Of a DNA stretch of 38,356 nucleotides, positions 17,013-24,241 are shown one piece after another. The stretch's first letter is position 1. Each line of letters begins with the position of its first letter. This DNA is from Sphingomonadales bacterium (GTDB lineage: Bacteria > Pseudomonadota > Alphaproteobacteria > Sphingomonadales > Sphingomonadaceae): NCBI GenBank assembly GCA_027485735.1, contig JAIXQM010000195.1, positions 1 to 38,356 of the forward strand. The letters are read 5' to 3'. A model generated the notes under the pieces. It had not been told where the DNA came from, did no database searches, and saw nothing but the letters and a program-made list of their open reading frames with translations. The position numbers and the translations under genes are program-made.

Positions 17013-19820
17013 ATGATCCGCAATTTTCTGGTGGCACTGGCTGCCACCACGATGCTGGTGCAACCGGTGCTGGCGCAGACTGGTGCCGTGCCCCCCACCC
17101 AACCGGCCAGCTTCGCTGCGCTGGTGAGCCAGGTGCAGGTGCCGTACGAACAGTTCACCCTGCCCAACGGCCTGCGGGTGATCGTCCACACCGATCGCAA
17201 GGCGCCGATCGTGGCGGTCAGTGTCTGGTATCACATCGGTTCCAAGGACGAGCCCAAGGGCAAGACCGGCTTTGCGCATCTGTTCGAACATCTGATGTTC
17301 TATGGCAGCGAGAACAACGACGGCGTGTTTTTCAAGAAGCTGGAGGATGTGGGCGCGACGGACGCCAACGGCACCACCTGGTTCGATCGCACCAACTATT
17401 TCGAAAATGTGCCGACCCAGGCGCTCGATCTGGCGCTGTATCTGGAATCCGATCGCATGGGTTGGCTGCTTGGCGCCGTGACGCAGGCCAAGCTGGATGC
17501 GCAGCGCGGCGTGGTGCAGAATGAAAAGCGCGAGGGCGACAACGCGCCCTTTGGCCTCACCGGCTATGCCACGCTGAAGGCGCTGTTCCCGGAAGGCCAC
17601 CCTTATCATCACGACAGCATCGGTTCGATGGCCGATCTGAATGGCGCGAGCCTGGCTGATGTGCAGAGCTGGTTCCGCGCCAACTATGGCCCCAACAACG
17701 CCGTGCTGGTGCTGGCCGGCGATATTGATGCGAAGTCTGCCCGGCCGCTGGTGGAGAAATATTTTGGGCCGATCAACCGGGGCCCGGAGGTGAAGCGCCT
17801 CGACGCGCCGGTGCCGCGCTGGACCACGGAGCGCCGCGAGACGCTGCACGACAAGGTGCCGACGCCGCGCGTTTCGCTGCACTGGCCGGTGCCGGGCCGG
17901 CTCGACCGCGCCGCCGTGCTGACCGATGTGGCGCTGACGGTGCTGGCCGGCGGATCATCATCGCGGCTGTACAACGAACTGGTGCGGACGAAGAAGCTCG
18001 CCGTATCGGTGAGTGGCGGCGTGCAGGCCTTTGAAAAGGTCAGCATGGCCGAAATCGAGGTGACGTTGGCGCCTGGCGTGAAGCCGGAAGCCGTGGAAGC
18101 CGCCGTGAAGCAGGCGCTGGCCGATTTCACCGCCAAGGGGCCGACGGCCGATGAAGTGAGCCGCGTGGCCACCCGCAATGTCGCCGGCACTATCCGCGGG
18201 CTGGAGGCCGTGGGCGGCTTTGGCGGCAAGGCGGTCGCGCTGGCCGAAGGCGCGGTTTATGCCGGCAATCCCGAGCAATATCGCACCGAACTGGCCTGGT
18301 ATGCCAATGCCACACCTGCCGATGTGCAGGCCGCCGCGCGTGACTGGCTGACCACCAGCGCCTATGTGCAGACCGTGCTGCCCGGCGAACGCCCGGCCGC
18401 TGAAGACGTGCCGCCGCCGCCCAAGGTGGCCGCCAGCACCCTGCCAGCCAAGGGTCCGGCGCGCATCGCTGAACCCGCCGTGGGCCAGCCGCCGCTGCTG
18501 CAATGGCCGGCGATCGAGCGTTTCACCCTGGCCAATGGCCTGAAGGTGGAACTCGCCCGCCGCACAACCGTGCCGCTGGTGCGCATGCTGCTCAGCGTGG
18601 AAGGCGGCCGGGCAGCGGATGAGCGCGGGTCGCTCGGCATCCAGTCGATGGCACTGAACCTGATGGACGAAGGCGCCGCCGGCCGCAGCGGCACCGATAT
18701 TGCGGAACTGCGCGAACGGCTGGGCGCCGGCATCGGTGCGTCGCCGGGGATGGATCGCACGCGGATTTCCCTCGACGCGCTGAAATCCAACCTCGGCGCC
18801 TCGCTCGCGCTGTTTGCCGATATCGTGCAGCGCCCGGATTATCCGCCGGCCGAGATCGAACGCGTGCGCGGCCAGATGCTCACTGCCTTGCAACAGGAAG
18901 CCAGCAATCCGATTGGCATTGCCCAGCGCATCCTCTCCCCGGCGCTCTATGGCCCCGCTCACCCCTATGGCGCGCCGCCCAGTGGGCTTGGGACTGCCGA
19001 CAGCCTGAAAGCCATCACCCGCGATGGGCTGGTGGCCTGGCACAAGCGCTGGATCCGCCCGGATCGCGGCACCCTGTTCGTGGTGGGGGACATCACGGCC
19101 GCCGAACTGAAGCCGCAGCTGGACGCCGCCTTCGGCAACTGGCGCGCCGATGCCGCCACCCCGGCCGGCACGATCACCGCCGCCGCCGCGCCGCCGCCGC
19201 AAGCGGCCCGCATCATCCTGGTTGACCGGCCCAACAGCCCGCAAAGCCTAATACTGGCAGGCGCGATGCTGCCTATCACCGGCATGCAGGATCTGATCGC
19301 CGAGCGCGCCGCTGCCGATGTGCTGGGCGGGCTTTCCACCAGCCGCATCACCACCGATATCCGAGAGGAAAAGAACTGGGCCTATGGTGCCTATGCTGGC
19401 CTGACCGACGGCAAGGGGCAGCTGACCAGCCTCGTCTATGCCCCGGTGCAGACTGACCGCACCGCCGACAGCATGAAGGCGATCATCGGCGATATCGCCG
19501 CCATCAAGGCGGGCAAACCGATCACCGCCGAAGAACGCAATCGCAGCATCGCCAACTCCGTGCTGGCGCTTCCCGGCGAATTCGAACGCGGCACCGCCTT
19601 CCTCTCCGCCATGGAACGCAACCAGATCCTCGGCCGGCCGGACGATTATTACGTCACCTCCGCCCGCCGCCTCGGCGCGCTGACCACGGCCGATCTGAAC
19701 CGCGCGGTGCAGCTGTTCGATACGGACAAGCTGTTGTGGATCGTGGTGGGCGATCGCGCCAAGGTGGAGCCGCAGCTGAAGGCGCTGGGGCTGCCGGTTG
19801 AGGTGCGCAGCGCGCCGTAA
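17013..19820 (+). CDS. exported M16 family metallopeptidase, two-half form
   Basis: 935 residues with signal peptide MIRNFLVALAATTMLVQPVLAQ. The ATG at 17013 is chosen because GAGG (17001-17004) lies eight bases upstream; longer versions lack a signal at the N-terminus. The inverted zinc motif HLFEH (H89, E92, H93) with the distal ligand E171 in VVQNEKREG sits in the first half. The second half (from about 500) keeps the M16 fold but has no HXXEH (LNLMDEGAAG at the equivalent place), as in pitrilysin-like proteins whose second half is a catalytically inactive clamp. A Pro/Ala-rich linker joins the halves. It degrades peptides in the periplasm. Confidence 0.93.
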   Translation: MIRNFLVALAATTMLVQPVLAQTGAVPPTQPASFAALVSQVQVPYEQFTLPNGLRVIVHTDRKAPIVAVSVWYHIGSKDEPKGKTGFAHLFEHLMFYGSENNDGVFFKKLEDVGATDANGTTWFDRTNYFENVPTQALDLALYLESDRMGWLLGAVTQAKLDAQRGVVQNEKREGDNAPFGLTGYATLKALFPEGHPYHHDSIGSMADLNGASLADVQSWFRANYGPNNAVLVLAGDIDAKSARPLVEKYFGPINRGPEVKRLDAPVPRWTTERRETLHDKVPTPRVSLHWPVPGRLDRAAVLTDVALTVLAGGSSSRLYNELVRTKKLAVSVSGGVQAFEKVSMAEIEVTLAPGVKPEAVEAAVKQALADFTAKGPTADEVSRVATRNVAGTIRGLEAVGGFGGKAVALAEGAVYAGNPEQYRTELAWYANATPADVQAAARDWLTTSAYVQTVLPGERPAAEDVPPPPKVAASTLPAKGPARIAEPAVGQPPLLQWPAIERFTLANGLKVELARRTTVPLVRMLLSVEGGRAADERGSLGIQSMALNLMDEGAAGRSGTDIAELRERLGAGIGASPGMDRTRISLDALKSNLGASLALFADIVQRPDYPPAEIERVRGQMLTALQQEASNPIGIAQRILSPALYGPAHPYGAPPSGLGTADSLKAITRDGLVAWHKRWIRPDRGTLFVVGDITAAELKPQLDAAFGNWRADAATPAGTITAAAAPPPQAARIILVDRPNSPQSLILAGAMLPITGMQDLIAERAAADVLGGLSTSRITTDIREEKNWAYGAYAGLTDGKGQLTSLVYAPVQTDRTADSMKAIIGDIAAIKAGKPITAEERNRSIANSVLALPGEFERGTAFLSAMERNQILGRPDDYYVTSARRLGALTTADLNRAVQLFDTDKLLWIVVGDRAKVEPQLKALGLPVEVRSAP

Positions 19821-19829
19821 GGAGTAAAT

Positions 19830-19870
19830 GGGCCTCCGGCGGGCAGGGACTTAGTCCCTGCACCCGTTTG
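19830..19870 (+). repeat. REP-like element, left copy
   Basis: A 41-base unit beginning GGGCCTCCGGCGGGCAGGG. It contains its own hairpin at 19843-19861: arms GCAGGGAC and GTCCCTGC with loop TTA. It is 36/41 identical to the reverse complement of the right copy. I recall similar GC-rich units scattered between genes in sphingomonad genomes, but have not checked. It begins nine bases after the M16 stop. Confidence 0.85.
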
Positions 19871-19928
19871 ATTTGGCTTCGCCTCTATTTCCCAACGACC
19901 GTCATGCTGAATTGGGGCCGAACTGATT

Positions 19929-19969
19929 CGAACGGGTGCAGGGTCTGCGACCCTGCCCGCCGGAGGCCC
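19929..19969 (-). repeat. REP-like element, right copy (inverted)
   Basis: The mirror unit, ending CCGCCGGAGGCCC one base before the stop of the DsbA-like gene. Its own hairpin at 19938-19956 has arms GCAGGGTC and GACCCTGC with loop TGC. Relative to the left copy the A-T pair in the stem has become T-A: both sides changed together, so the small hairpin is preserved. Confidence 0.85.
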
Positions 19970-19970
19970 T

Positions 19971-20624
19971 TTAGACTTCGCCAGCCACAATCCGCCGGAT
20001 CACCTTCACGAAGGTCGCCGGTGGCTGGCCGCCCATGATGGCGTATTTGCCGTTGAAGATGATGGCCGGCACGGCGGTGATGTCCTGCTCGTCGCGCCAC
20101 CAGGCTTCGGCGGCGCGCACGTCGTCGGCGTAGCGGTCGCTTTCCAGTACGTCGCGGGCGGCGTTTGCATCGAGGCCGGCGGAGACAGCGGCGTGGATCA
20201 GGGTTTCGGCGTCGTTCAACGGTTCGGCGCGGGTGAAATGGGCTTCGAACAGGGCCATTTTCAGGGCGTGGGCCTTTCCGGCCCTTTCGGCCCAGTGCAG
20301 CAGGCGGTGGCAATCGAAGGTGTTCCAGATCATCGAATCCGGGCCGCCCTTGAAGGTGAAGCCGAGGTTTTCGCCAATGGACTTGATGTGGCTGCGGGCG
20401 GCCGCGCCTTCTTCCGGCGGGCGGCCATATTTGCGGGCGATATGATCGGCGCTGTTCTCGCCTTCGGGCGGCATCTGTGGGTTCAGTTCGAACGGGTGGA
20501 AATGCCAATCGGGCGTGACGTCGTCACCCAGTTCGGCCAGCGCCTGTTCGAGGGATTTCAGGCCGATCACGCACCAGGGGCAGACGATATCGGAAACGAA
20601 ATCGATGCGAAGCGGGGTGGGCAT
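19971..20624 (-). CDS. DsbA family oxidoreductase, FrnE-like
   Basis: 217 residues. The N-terminus LRIDFVSDIVCPWCVIGLKSLEQAL carries the redox motif CPWC (C15, C18). A helical domain follows (about 60-160), then the thioredoxin half with the cis-Pro loop ITAVPAIIFNGKYAIMGGQP. This is the FrnE/YwbO subgroup, usually cytoplasmic thiol-disulfide or polyketide-related isomerases; no signal peptide is seen. An AGGAG spaced six bases from the ATG overlaps the stop of the upstream cytochrome gene, which supports cotranscription. Confidence 0.9.
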   Translation of the reverse strand: MPTPLRIDFVSDIVCPWCVIGLKSLEQALAELGDDVTPDWHFHPFELNPQMPPEGENSADHIARKYGRPPEEGAAARSHIKSIGENLGFTFKGGPDSMIWNTFDCHRLLHWAERAGKAHALKMALFEAHFTRAEPLNDAETLIHAAVSAGLDANAARDVLESDRYADDVRAAEAWWRDEQDITAVPAIIFNGKYAIMGGQPPATFVKVIRRIVAGEV

Positions 20625-20633
20625 GAGCGGCTC

Positions 20634-21533
20634 CTAAAATTCATGGCCCGGCGGCACGTGATGGGGCGGGGTGATGGCAGGGTCGCCCAGTGTATGGCCG
20701 GAGATTGTGGTGGCGCAACGGCTCCCAAAGCGAACGCCCGCCCGGTTGTGATGTTCGGCGCGGGTGGCGGCAAGATCGCCGGCAAAGCGCGGGTCCTGCG
20801 GGCGGCTCTGGCCGTCGATATACCAGGCGACATCCCAGGCCTGCTGGACGGAGAGCGTGCCGGCATTGCCCACCGGCATGTTGGCGCGGATGAAGGCGGC
20901 GGCCTTGTCCACCTGCGCCATGCCGGCGCCCCAGTTGTAGCTGGCCTTGCCCCACAGCGGCGGGTTGATGATGGTGTCGCCATCCTTCAGGCCCTGCCCG
21001 TCTTCGCCGTGGCAGGCGGCGCAGACTTCGATGAAGACGGCCTTTCCGCGCGCATCATCGGGCGGCAGCGGTGGCGCCGCGATGGCGGGGAAGCCGCGCC
21101 CCGGTGTCGACACGCCGATGCGCTGGCCCTGCGCCAGCCAGCCGGCGTAGGCGCTCACTGCCAGCAGCACCTCGCCGCCCAGCGGCGGCGGCGTGCCGTT
21201 GATCGAGTAGATGAAACAATCCTGCACGCGCTTTTCAAAGCTGTTCATGCGCTTGTTCTTGTCGCGCCACACCGGGAAATTGCCGAACGCGGCCCACAAG
21301 GGCGCAGCGCCGGCGGTGCGGCCAGCATCGAGGTGGCAATTGGCGCACCTGAGATCATTGCCGGCATATTGGGGTGCGGCAGCGCGCGTATCAGTGATGA
21401 TGGCCAGCCCACGCCGGATGGCGTCGCCATCAGGCCCGGCGGGAATGGCGGCTTCGGGCGGCGGGGTGGCCGGATCAGCCGCGGCGATGCCGGCGAGAGC
21501 CACCACGACCAGAAGGGGAAAGCGCCAGCGCAT
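20634..21533 (-). CDS. diheme c-type cytochrome, TsdA (thiosulfate dehydrogenase)-like
   Basis: 299 residues with signal peptide MRWRFPLLVVVALAGIAAA. Two heme c sites occur: CANCH (63-67) and CAACH (171-175). Between them GRTAGAAPLWAAFGNFP and KRVQDCFIYSINGTP match the TsdA layout, in which the Cys of this segment (here C106) ligates the active-site heme; M219 in RANMP is a likely ligand of heme 2. TsdA joins two thiosulfates to tetrathionate in the periplasm, or the reverse. After residue about 245 there is a Pro/His-rich tail of roughly 55 residues. It stands between olsB (39-base gap) and the dsbA-like gene (nine bases). No sox gene is in the window. Confidence 0.82.
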   Translation of the reverse strand: MRWRFPLLVVVALAGIAAADPATPPPEAAIPAGPDGDAIRRGLAIITDTRAAAPQYAGNDLRCANCHLDAGRTAGAAPLWAAFGNFPVWRDKNKRMNSFEKRVQDCFIYSINGTPPPLGGEVLLAVSAYAGWLAQGQRIGVSTPGRGFPAIAAPPLPPDDARGKAVFIEVCAACHGEDGQGLKDGDTIINPPLWGKASYNWGAGMAQVDKAAAFIRANMPVGNAGTLSVQQAWDVAWYIDGQSRPQDPRFAGDLAATRAEHHNRAGVRFGSRCATTISGHTLGDPAITPPHHVPPGHEF

Positions 21534-21571
21534 GCGCCATGGCTAGCGCAGGCGAGGCGACTGGGAAACTC

Positions 21572-22414
21572 TCAATCGTTGGCGGCGCCAAAGCGTTCGG
21601 CATAGCGGCTGGTGATGCGATCGACCGGCATCACCACGAATACATCCACCGTGTTGAACTGGTGATCGACGAAGCCGCCATCACCCACCACGGCCCCCAC
21701 CCGCAGATAGCCCTTCAGCAGCGGCGGCAGCGCGCGGGAAGCGGCGCGGCCATCGATGGCGGCGGCGGCGAGCCGGTTCATCTCCACCCGGTGCGGCTGC
21801 AGTGCGGTGGCGCGCAATTCGGGCGGGGCGAGATGGTGGTGGTAGAGGTACGACAATTCGGCGGCGTGCAGCAGCGGATCGGCGCCATGCAGCGAAGCGC
21901 AGCCAAACAGATGGCCGATGCCGTGCTGGGCCAGATAGGTGGCAATGCCGCGCCACAGCAGCGAGATGGTGGCGCTGGTCCGCCATTCCGGCGCGACGCA
22001 GCTGCGGCCCAGTTCGAGCAGTTGGCGACCCGGTGCCGATTGGGCGATCAGGGCGGACAGGTCGAACTCGCCCGCCGAATAGAAGCCGCCGTTGGCCATT
22101 GCCACGTCCTGCCGCAGCAGCCGATAGGTGCCGACAACGCGCGGGCGCAGCGCATTGGCATGATCGATCACCAGCAGATGATCGCACACCATGTCATAGG
22201 CATCGATGTCGCGGCGGGCGCGGGCCATCGCCGGCGTCGGCAGCGCGCCCATTTCATCATAGAAAATGGCGTAGCGAAGCGCCTGGGCGGCGATGATTTC
22301 GGCTTCGCTGGCGGCAAGCCGCACTTCCAGCAGGCCAGCCCGGTGGATCGGCGCGGCGTGGGCGAGCAGGGCGGCGGGCAGTTCGGTGGCACGTGCAAGG
22401 GCAAGGGTCATCAT
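21572..22414 (-). CDS. olsB: L-ornithine N-alpha-acyltransferase (OlsB-like)
   Basis: 280 residues of the hemolysin/OlsB GNAT-like family. The diagnostic stretches are GLLEVRLAASEAEIIAAQALRY (28-49), YDMVCDHLLVIDHA, VVGTYRLLRQDVA, GGFYSAGEFDLSAL, LELGRSCVAPEWR and LLWRGIATYLAQH. OlsB attaches a 3-hydroxyacyl chain from ACP to ornithine, giving lyso-ornithine lipid, a phosphate-free membrane lipid often induced by phosphate shortage. It starts ATGATG; the second ATG (22411) has the better spacing from GGAG. The O-acyltransferase olsA that usually completes the pathway is not adjacent. Confidence 0.88.
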   Translation of the reverse strand: MMTLALARATELPAALLAHAAPIHRAGLLEVRLAASEAEIIAAQALRYAIFYDEMGALPTPAMARARRDIDAYDMVCDHLLVIDHANALRPRVVGTYRLLRQDVAMANGGFYSAGEFDLSALIAQSAPGRQLLELGRSCVAPEWRTSATISLLWRGIATYLAQHGIGHLFGCASLHGADPLLHAAELSYLYHHHLAPPELRATALQPHRVEMNRLAAAAIDGRAASRALPPLLKGYLRVGAVVGDGGFVDHQFNTVDVFVVMPVDRITSRYAERFGAAND

Positions 22415-22495
22415 CGGCTCCGCTGGTTTGGTGGGCGATAGCGCAGCTGCATGACAATGGTGTGGCCGCGCGATGACAGGCGCGTTGCGGCCGGG

Positions 22496-23806
22496 TTACG
22501 CGCCGGTTGCAGTCTCAACCGTGTCATCGGCCACCACCAGCCCGGCGCGCCACAGCCAGGCAAAGATCAGCACGCCGGGCAAGGCCAGCACCGTGGTGAG
22601 CCAGTAGAAATCGACATAGCCCAGGCTTTCGATCAGCGCGCCGGCCGTGCCCGACGAAAAGGCGCGGCCCAGGATGGCGGCGGCGGAGGACAACAGCGCG
22701 AACTGCGTGGCGGTGAAGCGGCGGTCACACAGCAGCGCCAGCCAGGCCCCCACGGTGACGCCGCCGATGCCGCTGGCCAGATTTTCAAAGCCCTGCACCA
22801 GCGCCAGCATCCACACATCATGGCCCACGATGGCGAGGCCAGCATAGGCCGCGTTGGAGGCCGCCATCAGGATCAGCGACAGGAACACCGAACCCGCCAG
22901 CCCGACGCGTTTGTAGATCAGGCCGCCGAGGAAGACGCCCCCGAGATAGCCGAACAGGCCCAGCGACACGTCGTAGAAGGCGACTTCTTCCTTGGTGAAG
23001 CCCAGATCATTGTAGAACAGCCGCACCGATAGCTGGCAGACGGTATCGCCGATCTTGTGGACCAGCACGAAGGCCAGCACGATCCAGGCGCCCTTCCTGG
23101 TGAGAAAGTCCGCAAGTGGCGCGATGATGCTGTCCTTGATGGCCGCGCTCAGCCCCTTGCCCGATTGCGGCGCGGGTGGGCGATTGGGTTCACCCAGCAC
23201 GGCAGCGGCAATCAACGACGGCGCAAACAGCAAGACGGCCGACGCATAGGCCAGCGCCCAGCTCCCACCCGCCGCCAGCAGCAGCGCGCCTGCGCCCGCC
23301 AGATAGCTGCCCATGCGCCAGCCATATTGCGTCATGCCGCTGCCCGCCCCCATCTGGTCCACCCGCAGCCATTCGATGCGGATGGCATCGATGACGATAT
23401 CCAGCGTCGCCCCGGCAAAGCCCACGGCAACAGCAGCGGCGGCAAAAAGCGCCAGATCGGCGGTGGGATCGAGCAGCCCGAGCCAGGTGATGGCGGCGCT
23501 GGCCATGATGATCGAGACGACCAGCCACGCCCGGCGCTGGCCGATGAGATTGGCCAGCACGGGGATGCGTACCCGATCGATCAGCGGCGCCCACAGCGGC
23601 TTGAAACTGTAAACCAGCAGCGCCAGCCCGAAGGCCGTCACCGATTTCTTTTCGATGCCGCTTTCCGCCAGCCGCGTGGTGAGCGTGGCGGCGATCATCG
23701 CATAGGGTGTGCCCGATGCCATGCCGAGCGCCAGCGCGCCCAAGGGCCCGGCTTCGAAATAGGGTTTGATGGCAGCGAGGAGCGAGCGGTTGGGCGTGGT
23801 GACCAT
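22496..23806 (-). CDS. ampG: AmpG-like muropeptide MFS transporter
   Basis: 436 residues with 12 or more predicted membrane helices. FEAGPLGALALGMASGTPYAMIAATL near the start, KPLWAPLIDRVRIP after helix 2 and the RRAWL loop are typical of AmpG permeases, as is the late AFSSGTAGALIESLGYVDFYWLTT. AmpG imports GlcNAc-anhydroMurNAc peptides from the periplasm for cell-wall recycling. The ATG at 23806 is preferred to an upstream TTG (23842). It follows the DUF167 gene by 51 bases. Other AmpG-like carriers exist, so the substrate is likely rather than certain. Confidence 0.85.
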   Translation of the reverse strand: MVTTPNRSLLAAIKPYFEAGPLGALALGMASGTPYAMIAATLTTRLAESGIEKKSVTAFGLALLVYSFKPLWAPLIDRVRIPVLANLIGQRRAWLVVSIIMASAAITWLGLLDPTADLALFAAAAVAVGFAGATLDIVIDAIRIEWLRVDQMGAGSGMTQYGWRMGSYLAGAGALLLAAGGSWALAYASAVLLFAPSLIAAAVLGEPNRPPAPQSGKGLSAAIKDSIIAPLADFLTRKGAWIVLAFVLVHKIGDTVCQLSVRLFYNDLGFTKEEVAFYDVSLGLFGYLGGVFLGGLIYKRVGLAGSVFLSLILMAASNAAYAGLAIVGHDVWMLALVQGFENLASGIGGVTVGAWLALLCDRRFTATQFALLSSAAAILGRAFSSGTAGALIESLGYVDFYWLTTVLALPGVLIFAWLWRAGLVVADDTVETATGA

Positions 23807-23857
23807 GGGCCGGCACCATGGCGGAGGCGGCCGGCCTGTCAATGGGCAGGCCGCCTT

Positions 23858-24139
23858 TCAGCGTGGCGGCAGCCGCACCCGCTTGTCGCGCCCGGTCTCG
23901 CCGCGCACGATGGAGAGCGCGGATTTCGGCACGCCCAGCGCCTTGGCCAGCAGCGCCAGCACGGCGGCATTCGCCTTGCCGGCTTCGGGCGTCGCCGTCA
24001 CCCGCACCTGCACGATGCCATCAGCGATGGTGAGTGTATCGGCGCCGGCATTGGGGGTGACGCGCAGCATCAGGCAGTCTTGCGCATCAGCCATTGCGCG
24101 CAAGGCGTCGGCAGAGGGGAGGACGGGCTTGCGGGCCAT
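23858..24139 (-). CDS. DUF167/YggU family protein
   Basis: 93 residues. The core matches DUF167: LMLRVTPNAGADTL near 23-36, then VQVRVTATPEAGKANAAVLALLAKALGVPKSALSIVRGETGRDK (43-85), with the PxxGKAN and RGxxxRxK motifs. Members are small alpha/beta proteins of unknown role. The ATG at 24139 gives the family's usual length; 24178 is another possible start. The same frame stays open upstream to 25993 on the strand opposite the DUF885 gene, which I treat as codon-bias shadow. It is divergent from the DUF885 gene, 102 bases away. Confidence 0.85.
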   Translation of the reverse strand: MARKPVLPSADALRAMADAQDCLMLRVTPNAGADTLTIADGIVQVRVTATPEAGKANAAVLALLAKALGVPKSALSIVRGETGRDKRVRLPPR

Positions 24140-24241
24140 GGCGGCAGCAAGGCGCGCGCCGGGCAGGGCTGTCAACATTGGCGCTTCCCGCCGGCGTTGT
24201 GGGCCATTAGACACGGCGCAACCAAGAGGAGGGTCCCCCCG

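Larger units (their letters stand above)
19830..19969. terminator. composite inverted repeat, likely bidirectional transcription barrier
   Basis: The two 41-base copies face each other across a 58-base spacer (19871-19928). They can pair as one long stem, or fold as two local hairpins. They fill the whole gap between two converging genes, a typical place for REP/BIME-type elements that block read-through or protect mRNA ends. No U-tract follows, so this is not a classic intrinsic terminator. The spacer includes CGTCATGCTGAA, which resembles another repeat family I associate with sphingomonads. Confidence 0.55.

Noticed and set aside
23057..24241. Long upstream extension of the DUF885 reading frame (over 1000 codons in total)
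   Set aside because: It runs antisense to ampG and the DUF167 gene, has no family resemblance, and a strong SD and signal peptide fix the start at 24242.
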